Positions 50,428 to 61,474 of a stretch of DNA of 64,000 bases are shown here, piece after piece. The stretch spans positions 1 through 64,000 of the forward strand of contig SSNU01000032.1 in assembly GCA_012064415.1 (NCBI GenBank), read 5' to 3'. The notes under the pieces were generated by a model. That model worked only from the letters and a program-made list of their open reading frames with translations, searched no databases and was not told the origin of the DNA. A program made the position numbers and the translations under genes. Source of the DNA: Gyrodactylus bullatarudis. Taxonomy: Eukaryota > Platyhelminthes > Monogenea > Gyrodactylidea > Gyrodactylidae. Numbering within the stretch: position 1 is the first letter of the stretch; each line of letters begins with the position of its first letter.

Positions 50428-51173
50428 CTAGTTAATATGAAGATGGGAATTTATGCTTTTTACAAAATTATAAATTTTTTCATCAAAAAATCGAATTTGA
50501 TCAAGATTTTTTTGAAATCTAGATCGTAGGTTCCACTTTCAGGATCTGAAGAAAATAAATTTGAAAAAAATCAAATTTTAAGAAAGTTATGGTATATTTC
50601 AAATCTAGCGATGGCGCTGAATTCCCATTTTTTTGAACTTTGAGTTTATAATTTTTGTTGATTTAAAAGTGAGAGAGTGATCAAAAGTTGATTTTTAGGA
50701 TCACGATTAGTCAAAGAAACCGATTATGAACATGAAAATTTCAATGAACTCGCCAAATTCCAGGGATCTTATACCATCAAAATTTCATCGATTTTCAAGT
50801 AGTTTAAATGTTCAAAAAATCAAAATTCGATTTTCACAAGAAGATGGCCGGATTCTCAAAATCTGAATCAGACCATTTGATTTCTTTGACTAATCGTGAT
50901 CCTAAAAATCAACTTTTGATCACTCTCTCACTTTTAAAACAACAAAAATTATAAACTCAAAGTTCAAAAAAATGGGAATTCAGCGCCATCGCTAGATTTG
51001 AAATATGCCATAACTTTCTTAAAATTTGATTTTTTTCAAATTTATTTTCTTCAGATCCTAAAAGTGGAACCTACGATCTAGATTTCAAAAAAATCTTGAT
51101 CAAATTCGATTTCTTGATGAAAAAATTTATAATTTTGTAAAAATCATAATTTCCCCATCTTCATATTAATTAG
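50428..51173. mobile_element. Fold-back element, CTAGTTAATATG family, copy 5
   Basis: A full-length copy of about 746 bp with long, well-matched inverted halves; its interior CTAGCGATGGCGCTGAATTC distinguishes a subfamily shared with 56121-56792. It lies in the ORP intron and ends only about 38 bp before the splice acceptor of the exon at 51212. Confidence 0.8.
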
Positions 51174-51211
51174 GTGTAGATTAATTCGAAGAATTAATAT
51201 TTTTCTTCTAG

Positions 51212-51932
51212 AACTTGTACTACATGATAGATGTTAAACGACTAAAGATCTACAAAAAATGGCTCTGTCCATTATCCCAACAGGTCCCAGAAGAATCGAG
51301 GAGAGTTTGGCAAGAAGTGACTGAAGCAATACTGATGGGAAACGTTGAAAAAGCTACCAATCTAAAAAAAGAGGTATGATTCTCTGTTTATTTCTCTTTT
51401 AGAATCTAGTTTCAACTTTGAGTTGTTGACCATTTCAGACCGGTTAAGGGATTAGTCAAGTAAATCTGGTAGGGTTTTTTTCAGAAACTTACCTTTTTTG
51501 ATTAAAAGTGAAATTTTGATATTTCCTCATCCTGATCTGGCTTAGCGGTGAGGAGACCTGCATTTGAATCTATGCTATGGTGTTATAATGGAGTCTTAAT
51601 AAGTTACACCTGCCATCGTGAATTGGATATTATTCGACTCTCATAGAATTGAAACTTGTTCGTTCGTTTATTAAGGGTATTGAAGAAAGTTGTGGTATAA
51701 TACTACAATGTAGGTAAAAGTGTCCTACATTTTACAGCGAAAAATGTTTATCTTAAAAATGTTAGAAATTTTTAAAACTAATATTGTATTAAAAATAATT
51801 TTCCAGATTGAAGACATTCAACGTCTGAGCGAACGAATTCGAACAGAGAAGAAACTTCATTTCCCTGCTCGTCATTTCATACCAATATCAAATGATTCAT
51901 GGACCCTGAGATTGGATTATACTGGAAAATAA
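51212..51932 (+). CDS. Oxysterol-binding-protein-related protein (ORP), C-terminal exons
   Basis: Lipid-transfer protein of the OSBP/ORP family, acting at membrane contact sites. Two exons are visible: 51212-51373 (54 codons) and 51807-51932 (41 codons plus TAA), both phase 0 with CTAG/GTATGA and CCAG borders. They contain the C-terminal family pattern: ESRRVWQEVTEAI, then EKATNLKKEIEDIQR, then a short tail with PARHFIP and W. This helix-rich end packs behind the sterol/PI4P-binding barrel. The barrel itself (HHPP motif) and everything upstream were not found in the window, so either the upstream introns are very long or this is a fragment. A full-length fold-back element ends about 38 bp before the first acceptor. 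Confidence 0.8.
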
Positions 51933-51933
51933 A
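51928..51933 (+). promoter_or_regulatory. Poly(A) signal overlapping ORP stop
   Basis: AATAAA spans the TAA stop codon (51930-51932), the same arrangement as in the innexin gene. Confidence 0.45.
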
Positions 51934-52545
51934 AATTTTATTTATTTTTTTGGGTTATTGCAAAAAAGCATAGCCTACCAGCATATTTACCAACACTGAA
52001 TTTTCAACCTCAAATATACTCACTATATATGAATTGTTTTTCAAAATTCGAAAGTCTACAAATGAGTAATATATAATAGAAATGTACAAAAAAACACCAA
52101 TATAATTATAATTAAAAAAAAATTTTTGCGATAAATTTTGGCGACAAACTGGTTACGAGCTAAATATTCACGTAAATTTTCATAAACGTCCGAGAATCCT
52201 CTTAAGTTCATAAATCAAAATTCAAAAGTTGGAAGAGAATATATATATATATCAAATCACTAAAAAGGGGGAAAAGAAAGCGAAAAGCAGTTACAGAAAT
52301 TGATGAGACAAATAGAAACATATGATGCCATTCAGGAAAAAGGTTTTTTCAACTACGCTGGAATAGAACTCACAAGAACGCAAAAAGAAAATACTTCCAC
52401 TAGGTCCTAACTTTTGTGTCTCAAAGAAAACTAGAACCACAGAAGATAAAGCTGCGTTCGAAAAATTAGCGGGATCTATCGGAAACAAATAGACTTAAAG
52501 AAGGGGCAAATCTGGAGAATATAAAATAGAACTGCTTAATACATA

Positions 52546-52761
52546 TGTTACCGGTAATCTTGTTACTCTTGATAGTCTCAAGACTCCCTGGCAAATCAGT
52601 TAAACTTGTTACGAGTAACAAGATTCTTGAGACTATCAGATAATCTTGAAACCGAGTAACAAGTTTAACTGGCTTTCAGTTAATCTTGTTAGTAGTAACA
52701 AGTTTAACTGATTTGCCAGGGAGTCTTGAGACTATCAAGAGTAACAAGATTACCGGTAACA
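52546..52761. mobile_element. Short Ginger-like MITE, 216 bp
   Basis: Ends TGTTACCGGTAATCTTG and inverse, nearly perfect over 60 bp or more; flanked by CATA duplications (52542-52545, 52762-52765). The interior repeats TTACTCTTGATAGTCT and CAAGACTCCC modules also seen in the 33604 element. Confidence 0.8.
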
Positions 52762-53703
52762 CATACAAAAATTATACTGTGTGTCAAAAAAAAATTTCCA
52801 AAAAAGTAATAGGGTAAGATCCATTAGTTTTTGATCCAAAATTTCACGCTGATTCCAAATCTGGTCTCAGAATTTAAAAGTTGGGTTCAGTTTGGGAGAT
52901 ATTGAAGAAAATTGAAAAATGAGAATTTTAGGAAAATTGAGAGTAGTTTTTCGATTAAATTAATTTGAAAAAGCAATTAAACCTAATTATAATTTGGCTT
53001 ATTATGTAGAGCAATTAATTCTGCGTCGATTGGTATATAGATCACTGTCGCATCTACTCAGAAGTGGCGAAAAGTTTAAATAAGAACTTCAGAGGGTAGA
53101 AAAAATCATCGAAAAAATCCACTAAAATTTACATTTAAAACAGACTCATGGCTTTAAAAAAATGTAAATTTATAGTTTTCTTCATTATTCTAGACTGAAA
53201 TTTTTCACTCTTTCGATTGAGCATACTTTAAAGTATTTCATCTTCTGGGTCAAATTGATCAGTTTTTATGTCCCGTTTTGTAATGAAAAATTAAAAAAAA
53301 AGTAACATGCCTTTTTTGTAACCAATCAGAACAGAGAATGTCGAAATAACCAATCACGTTTACAATTCAGTGAGTCATGCAATATTTTTGATTAGTAATC
53401 AAAAATTTCATTCCCATCACGTAACGTTTCCAAATAGTCATGAGCCGGAATTTTGAATGCAGAAATGATATTAAAAATTCTGTTACATATGTGGTTATTA
53501 TTTTGGACAGAAGTATATGATGCCAATAACTGATGATTTCCAAATAGTTATAAATGCCTATTTCAGTTATAACTTTCCATTCAACCGGAATTTTACTCCG
53601 ACAACAGCTTGTAATTATAATTAGGAATAAAGACGTAGAGTATTGTTGATATGAAGATGGAACATAACCATTTCTACTAAAAACTGAATAGTCAGCGAAA
53701 CAA

Positions 53704-55330
53704 TTTTTTTTTTGAAATCATAACATTTATTAAAGAGATTAAATTTAACATATAGAATCAGATATACATGATAAGTTCATAAAAGTTTTTAATATAATGA
53801 CAGACCCAACCAAAAGAGCTCCGGATCAAAATCTAAAATGCCACAAATGAATCACAAAAATTAGACAGTCAGGTCAGTCATCAACTCAACCATTGTCCAT
53901 ATAGATTACAAGGTTAAATTTTAAAGAAAAATGTCTCTGTAAAAAAGGGGATCTTATTAAGCTAGATGAATATATTCGAATAAAGAAGAGTTTTCGAATA
54001 ATCTATTTTGGACCTGATAAATTTTATAATACATTTAAGATCATAAAGATTTTCACATTCAGATAGTTTAAAAACGGAATCAAGAAAATGAAAATGAGAG
54101 AGAAGAGGGTGATTGGAGAAAGAGGGCTTACGTAGAGAGTAGTTATTATTATATGTATCAGCATGAGTTGAGAATATCTTTATAATAAAAGCAGCCCTTC
54201 TAATCCATATGGGTTCTAGCCTAGAGATCGCAATTAGGGAGTTGTAAGAATCGAACCAAGGGAAAAGCGCGTGAAGAAAACGATATTGTATCTGTTCAAT
54301 TTTAAGGGAATTGGCATTAGATATTTCCGGTATTAAAGGGGCAGTATAATTTAAATGGGGCAAGGCAAAAGTTTTGAAGGCTAATATTTTAAAGTCTGTG
54401 GAGGAGGTGAACCTTTTAATCATATATAACAGAGAGTTTCTCAAACCGTTTTTTAGAGAGAGGGGAGATAGTTAATGAAGAATTAATTTCAAAACCAAGG
54501 TCAGTAGTAGATTCCACTATCTCGCCTGGAAGATGAAGATTTGAGAGAAATGAGGATGGAAGCACTTTTGGAAAAAGCAGTTTGCATTTGGATCTATCTC
54601 AAGACCCATTTTGGAAAGATTCAGCTTAAGAGAGTTAAAATAGTGATTAATCTTAAGAATGTCAAGAACATCGTTTACAGGGTAGACAAATTTAAGGTCG
54701 TCTGCATATTTGAATAATTTACCTAAGTCAGAAGGCAATTGAATATCTACGATACAAATATTGACGAGAAGTGGACCCAAGGAGAGTATTTTTTCGATTT
54801 AGGAATAGGGGTAATAGAAATATTAAGCCATTCCGAAGGAATGGCTCCATTCTATAAACATTTATTTAAAAAGTTGGCTAAAGAAATCAAAAAACAATGT
54901 GGAAGAGAACTAATGAGTTTAAGAGAGTTATGGTTAATGTCTTTTCTTGACTGAGATTTAGATTCGTCAATTGTTCTCCTAATAAAGCTAGTAGTAAGAA
55001 AGGGTGGAGAGGAGGAAGAGGGCAGCAGGCTAATATCTTCGAAGGGATTGAGCTTTATCATTAAGCTCAGAGAAATTACTTATAGAGGAGTTTCGATTAA
55101 GGTTGAGAAGTTTCTTAAATTTGGACCAGCCATTTCCAGGAGAAAATTTCAAATCACGGGCTATGAGATTTTCAAATGATTCAAGAAAAACTAGGTTCAG
55201 ATCCTCAAGACAGTCTAATTTCTTACGGAAGTGAATTGTTTCGCGGGTTGAGTTAGCGATCATATAGTTGAATATAAACGAATGCTTTTTATATATATAC
55301 AATGCTTTTTGGAATATCAAAATGAAATGA
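53704..55330 (-). mobile_element. Non-LTR retrotransposon (LINE B), internally deleted
   Basis: Minus-strand pieces in order: a linker with STRETIHFRKKL and GNGWSKFKKL, an RT N-terminal part ending PIPKSKKYS (with an in-frame stop), then an abrupt jump near 54785 to LGPLLVNICI and the intact catalytic box YADD, and a C-terminal ORF at 54444-53962 (LPHLNYTAPL, IEQIQYRFLHALFP). The centre of the RT domain is deleted. The 3' UTR ends with AATAAATG and a run of A at about 53705-53714. Dead. Confidence 0.85.
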
Positions 55331-55863
55331 GCCGAAAAGTTAAAATGGAAAAGTAAATCTGATAAGGATTTGACCATTTTTTTCAAAATTTTTATCGATT
55401 TCAGAGATTTGAAGTGATACGATACCAGCATTCCGTAATTTACAAGTAATCTCGATGAATTTGGGAATTCATGATTTGTAAAAAGACCTCATATTTTCAT
55501 CAAGGTATCAAAATTTCTAAAGATTTTTGGTAACCGATTCAAAGATTCACTGATTATATTACTGAAAAAAATCTTTCTGGAAAAATTGGGAGAATTTGGA
55601 ATTTTGAGCAGGCGCGATTTTTTCTAACTTTGAGTTGAAAATTGTTTTTTTAGATCAACAATAAACAAGAAGACCAAAAATTATCGTAGAGATTTTAGAT
55701 TTACGTGTGAAGGCCTACTTCCTATTTTTCGTTCATTTTACTGCTTGAAATTGATAAATTAGGATTATCGGTTCAAAGTGACGGTTTATTTTTAATAAAT
55801 GAATAAAAATAATTATTTTCCTTGTCTATTGGTGATTCCTCTCAGACCTTGAAATCATAAAAG

Positions 55864-55962
55864 GGGGTAGAGTCTGAAGAGACCCAGTGAAATATAACGT
55901 TTATCACTCAAATATACGCTTGTTGTTCTCTAAACCTTCTAAATGAGTTTAGAACCTAACTC
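55864..55962. repeat. Solo half of the 238-bp fold-back MITE, copy 2
   Basis: Same arm as at 38822 (GGGGTAGAGTCTGAAGAGAC, AACGTTTATCACTC, TACGCTTGTTGTTCTCT). This and copy 1 are closer to each other than to the perfect element. Confidence 0.65.
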
Positions 55963-56120
55963 AAATATTTTTGATGAAGTTCGTAAATATTATCGTTCAA
56001 AAAAACCACAAAGTTAAAAAAATGAAAATATCGCGCGAGTTCGGAATTTAAAAAGTCTCTAAATATATTTTGAAAAAAATTATTCGAATTTTTTTTTCTT
56101 AAATCAGTTTTCAATTGAAG

Positions 56121-56792
56121 CTAATTAATGTGAAGATGGAAATTTATGCTTTTTAAAAAATTATGAATTTTTTCATCAAGAAATCGAATTTGATTAAGAT
56201 TATTTGGAATCTAGATCGTAGGATCCACTCTCAGGATCTGAAGAAAAAAAATTTGAAAAAGTTATGGCATATTTCAAATCTAGCGATGCCGCTGAAACCC
56301 CATTTTTTTGAACTTTGAGTTGATAATTGTTGTTGATTTAAAAGTGAGAGTGATCAAAAGTTGATCATGATTAGTCAAAGATACCAACCATAAAAATTTC
56401 AATAGACTCGCCAATTTCCAGGGATCTTTAATCATCAAATTTTCATCGAAAGTGTTCAAAAAATCAAAATTCGATTTTCACACGAAGATGGGCGGATTCT
56501 CAAAATCTGAATCAGCATATTTGATTTCTTTGACTAACCGTGATCCTAAAAATCAACTTTTGATTACTCTCTCACATTGAAATCAACAACAATTATCAAC
56601 TCAAAGTTTAAAAAAATGGCATTTCGGCGGCATCGCTAGATTTGAAATATGCCATAACATTCAAATTTGATTTTTTTCAAATATTTTTTCTTCAGATCCT
56701 GAAAGTGGAACCTACGATCTAGATTCCAAAATATCTTGATCAAATTCGATTTCTTGATGAAAGCATAAATTCCCATCTTCATATTAAATTAG
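56121..56792. mobile_element. Fold-back element, CTAGTTAATATG family, copy 6
   Basis: About 672 bp, closest to the copy at 50428-51173, with a few short deletions. Ends CTAATTAATGTGAAGATGG and CATCTTCATATTAAATTAG. Confidence 0.75.
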
Positions 56793-58188
56793 TGTAGTTA
56801 CCAAAAATATTATTATTAGAAATTTTGAAAAAATGAGATTTTTGTCATGAATTCCCAAATTCATTGAGAGAATAGCTATACTTAATTAGTAGTACTCTTG
56901 GGTCAAATTCCATCGTGATAAATGGAAAATTCAGACTAAATTTTATTGATTTTGGGTATTTTTTTTTAATGTTTAGTTCTCTCTTAGAGACTATTTAAGA
57001 TTTTTCTATAGTAAATTATAAAATAGATTATTTGACCTGCGTAATAATAATAAGTGAGAATTTCCGACTGAGAAATTACCCCACGAAAGGGTTAAGTAAC
57101 CACTTGATTTCGATTTTCTCGAGTCTCAGTTTGTTAGACAAATTAATAAATCCAAAAATGCGAGGCATTTCAAAATGAAATTGCAAAGTTTTATTAATTA
57201 ATCAGATGATTCAATTCTTTTTCCAGACTCTAATCATCCATCTTAATCCTGGAACAAAGCAATCATGAGAAAAATAAAATCATCACAATTTCCTGAAAGC
57301 AGACGTTTTAGTGTTAAACAATAGACGTTTTCTTTATCATCAAAATATTGTTTTTCAAATCATGACATAATAAAAATTTTAATTTCGGAAAAACATTTAA
57401 AAACTAAAAAAATACGGCTCATTCTGAAATATTTTTCTATTTCTACTTTATTATTCATTATTTACCACAAAATCCATTCGTATACTATTTTAGAAATTTC
57501 AAAAATCAATAATTCCATTTTTTAAACCATCACTTAAAATTTCGATATCTTTTCAAAGAGAATGAATAGATCATATGCCAAATTTAATCTATTGAATATT
57601 CTTTTGTACACGCCTTCACTAAAAGAGGATTTTATAACGTTGGTGAAGTTTTATCATTTTGATCTAGCCAATTAGATTTTAACCTTCTCTGTATAGCACG
57701 TGCTCATTTTTATAAATCATTGGTCTTTCGAATAAGCTATGGAACATGTGCTTACAGTGTTTTCTTTAACGAAGCAAGATTAATATTATTGAAAAGAATA
57801 AAATATAAAAATTACAGCTCTGATTGTTCATCAGATTGATTTAAATTTTCTCCTGGTGTTATTTTATTTATCGCTGATATCAAAGCTCTTTTTCGTGATT
57901 TTCTTACAAGAAGGCTAAAAATTTGAGCTATAAATTTAATCATCTCATTGTGGTACGTTCGGGTCTTACAGGCGATATGCATTTGATTTCCCTGCGTCCA
58001 GTTTCGATAACTAATGTTCTATTGAAAAAATGTAATATTTTCGACTTCTTCTGAGTACAGTTGTGCCCCAGTTTTGGTGTATGAGAAATCGCGCACTCAA
58101 ATTTTCCTATGAAAAACTGTTTTTCTCATCAAGACACTTTTGATAGAATTCGTCATTGATTTTTAATCAGACATGAATATGTAATTAA
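56793..58188. other. AT-rich intergenic region
   Basis: No supported gene. A short segment near 58070 (CCCCAGTTTTGGTGTATGAG) recurs inverted near 58650, bracketing the 199-bp MITE, and suggests an older inverted-repeat element around it. Confidence 0.35.
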
Positions 58189-58387
58189 TTAACCCTTTCG
58201 GTGCCAAGACTATTTCACAATTTTTATAAAAACCAGAATTTACCAAGTTATTTGGCCAAAAATATTGCTAATGCAAGTTCACATTGTGGGCTTCAATTTA
58301 AACTTCAATTTAATCCAGAAACCTATCAAACTGGTTCAAAAAAATTGGAAAATGGACATATATGTCCATCGGCACCGAGAGGGTTAA
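58189..58387. mobile_element. piggyBac-type MITE, 199 bp
   Basis: TTAA flanks at 58189-58192 and 58384-58387. Ends CCCTTTCGGTGCCA and inverted CCCTCTCGGTGCCG. A different family from the palindrome MITEs. The 66-codon open frame across it is not a gene. Confidence 0.8.
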
Positions 58388-59448
58388 AGAAGCTAACATA
58401 GAGAATGTTTGAAACTAAATTGAAACCCATAATTATAAACTATAATTATAATTAGAGGATGAATTCAATAGGGTTTTGTGGTACTGATCGAATCAAGAGA
58501 AAATTCTCTTTAAATTGAGACAAAAAACTAAAAAATTTTGAAATGTCGGCCAAAAAATTATCTTTCTAAAAACTTGTTCTACTTTTAGGTAGATCTATGA
58601 TGAGAAAAATCTATTTTTCATAGGAAAATTGGGGTGTGCGATTTCTCATACACCAAAACTGGGGCACAACTGTAGGTGAATCTAAGTTTTTTCAAAGAAT
58701 CCCAAAAGTTTGATGACCATTTTCGATCAAGCATAAATTTTAAGCTAAAATCTGAAAAAGTAGAAACTTGGCATAAACTCGATTTATTATATCGAATTCT
58801 TGATGAAAAGATTCAATTGGTTTCTACTACATTAGGTTCCTTTTTGAACAGGTGATATTCAGATTAATGTTGCTCTCACTCGATCTGGAGATTGAAATCA
58901 GACAAAAACTGTTGTCTATCGTATATTGATTCTTTCGATTCTTAACTCAAACTTCAAAATTATGTATGGCTTTCACAAAATTCTAGGATGGATTACAGAG
59001 TTTGTCATCTTCATTTCATTTAACGAGAAGTTATATAATCTTTAAAAATATCTAATTACAGCTCGATTAATTTTTAGTTACATATAATCTTTTCGTTGCA
59101 TCTATGAAGATCAATACAGAATTAATCCTTGAATTCAAATTTTTGGAAGCAATTATGTTAGATAACTCATTAATCTCCTGGATTACGCTTGATTTATTTT
59201 GATTTCTAACAAAGTGATGATATAATTTATTAGATTTAAGGAGATCGAATTAAACACATCTAGTCCTTTCATTAGAAGATTAATCAAATCATCTCATACT
59301 TTATTGCAAACATCTTGTAATTATGTTAAGCTGAAAGAACTCAATATGTAGAATACATTAAGATTTGCAATTTTTTCTATTCTAAGTCCATTAACTAATC
59401 ATGTTCGAAAAGGAATTTTTTCTAGAATTCTTCCGGAGAGAGAATCCT

Positions 59449-59840
59449 CAATTTTCATCAAAATATCGAACTTGATCAATATTTTTTGGAATCTTGATCA
59501 TGAGATTCAGTTTCCCGCTATGAAGAAAAAAAACTAAAGAAAGTCAACTTTTAAGAAATTTTGGCACATTTCAAATCTCGAGTTAGCATCGAATTCCCAC
59601 ATTTTTGAGCTTTGATTTGAATATTTTTGCTTATTTTAAAGTGTGAGAATAATCAAAGTTGATTTTTTGGATCACAATTAGACAAGAAAACCGACAATCA
59701 TCTTAAAGCTTTTGATAAACTCGTTATTTTTCAGGGATCTTGAATCAAAAAAATTTCATCGATTTTCATGATTTAAAATAAATTAAATTTTCACACCATG
59801 ATGGGGTGATTCTCAAAATCAGATTCAGCTTATTTAATTT
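59449..59840. mobile_element. Fold-back family relic
   Basis: A diverged partial copy: TTGGAATCTTGATCATGAG, GAAAACCGACAATCATC and TTTTTCAGGGATCTTGA match the family, but both termini are lost. Confidence 0.5.
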
Positions 59841-60613
59841 CTTTGTCTAATGGTAAAAAGGATCGTAGAGATTTTAGAGGAGAGTCCATTTACGTGTGGA
59901 AGTCTACTTCCTATATTTCTATTAGTTCAAAAGCACGGTTATTTTCTAAAAAATTAATAAGAATTATTAGTTACCTTATCCATGATGATTTTGAAAAATA
60001 ACGTTTGATTCCTTTCACACTTTGAAATAAACAAAAATTTCAACTCAAAGTTTAAAAGTAAAAAAATGGCGCCAGCTACAAATTTAAAATGTCTCCAAAA
60101 TTTCAAATTTATAAAATCTTTTGAATCAGCGCCAAATTTAAGTTCAGAATTTTTATTATCCTGAAATTTGTTATCAACTTTAGACAAAGTACTCGAATTA
60201 ATCTATAAATATAGATATAGCCACTGGAAAAAGTTGTTAATTTTGGATTGTTTTGTCTTGTGATAATCCAAAAATCAATATAAAAATCAAAAAGAATTTC
60301 TGTGAATTTCTTTAGATGAAATCGAATTCTTTGTCTAATTATCCAAATACCTACCATGAATTGCCTCAAATCCGTTGAATCAGCAAAAAATTTGATTTCA
60401 TAAGTTGAAATAGTGGAAATTTGGTCAAACTGATGTCAGATTGAATATTTTTTCTGTTTATTTTTATTGGCACATTTCATCATGGGATTCAACAAAAGGA
60501 AAAATTGAGTGTTTTGTATAAAAATTTAATTCCTATTTTCATATCAAGTAGCTTTATTTTTAAGATTTCAAATAGTTCAGTGAAAACAAAATTTTAGTGT
60601 GACGAATCACATA

Positions 60614-60947
60614 AAGCTAATTGATATGAAGTTGGGAATCTATGATTTTTACGAAAATATTTTCATCAAGAATTCGAATTTTTTTTCTAATTTTTGAAAT
60701 CCTACTCATGTTGTCCTCTTTTACCAGTTGAAGAAAAAATTATCTTTTATGAGAATATATATATATATAAATATGGCCATTTTTCAAATTTCAATCCCAT
60801 TTTTTCGAACTTTGAACCGAAAATATTTATTGATTTTAGAGTTGGAGGTTGATCAAAAGAGATTTTTCAGGATCGAGATTAGACAAGAAAATAAATTCAA
60901 TATCGAGATTTCTGTAAAAATCATAGATTCCCAACTTCATAGTTGGT
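60614..60947. mobile_element. Small fold-back family member
   Basis: Starts CTAATTGATATGAAGTTGGG and ends CCCAACTTCATAGTTGG. About 334 bp, internally shortened. The 101-codon open frame read through it (60728-61033) is not considered coding. Confidence 0.55.
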
Positions 60948-61474
60948 TAAAAAGTCAAAATTTTTTATCTAACAATTTTCAAGGAATGACGGTGAAAAAT
61001 TATCGATCAAATTCTTCGTTATTATGTGTTTAAATAGAAAGATTGTTTAAATCCGGATTATCCCTACCATTCTGAAGGTTTTTTCGTATTACTTTTTTTC
61101 AGACAATTTATTATTCAAGGTTTTATGCTTATCATCTCTGTCTGAATTATCCTTTTCTCTCATCAGTACTTTTTAACAAAGACTTTTTAAGAAGAATCAC
61201 AAAGTATAAAAGATATTGAAGGAGTGAAAGAAATGCTGAAATTTCCTGTCAAGCTAATTGTAGCATAAAACATGTATGCAAAGATTCTAAATCAGTGTAA
61301 CACTGATCAATAGGGCCTCAAAAATATGGCCAGATAAATTAAATTTTTGAGCTAGATTCTAAACTCATATGGAAGTTTAAGAGAACAAAAAGTGTAGATC
61401 TGACTTTTTCCTTTTCGTCTAATGATGATCCGAAATTTCTGTATTGATTTGCTTCGAAGTCTTCATAATTTTTT

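Noticed and set aside
52230..52255. ATATAT microsatellite
   Set aside because: Short simple repeat expected in AT-rich DNA; not informative.
58201..58401. 66-codon open frame
   Set aside because: Spans the 199-bp TTAA-flanked MITE; its ends are the terminal repeats.
60728..61033. 101-codon frame
   Set aside because: Runs through the fold-back repeat and an ATATAT tract; composition is low complexity.
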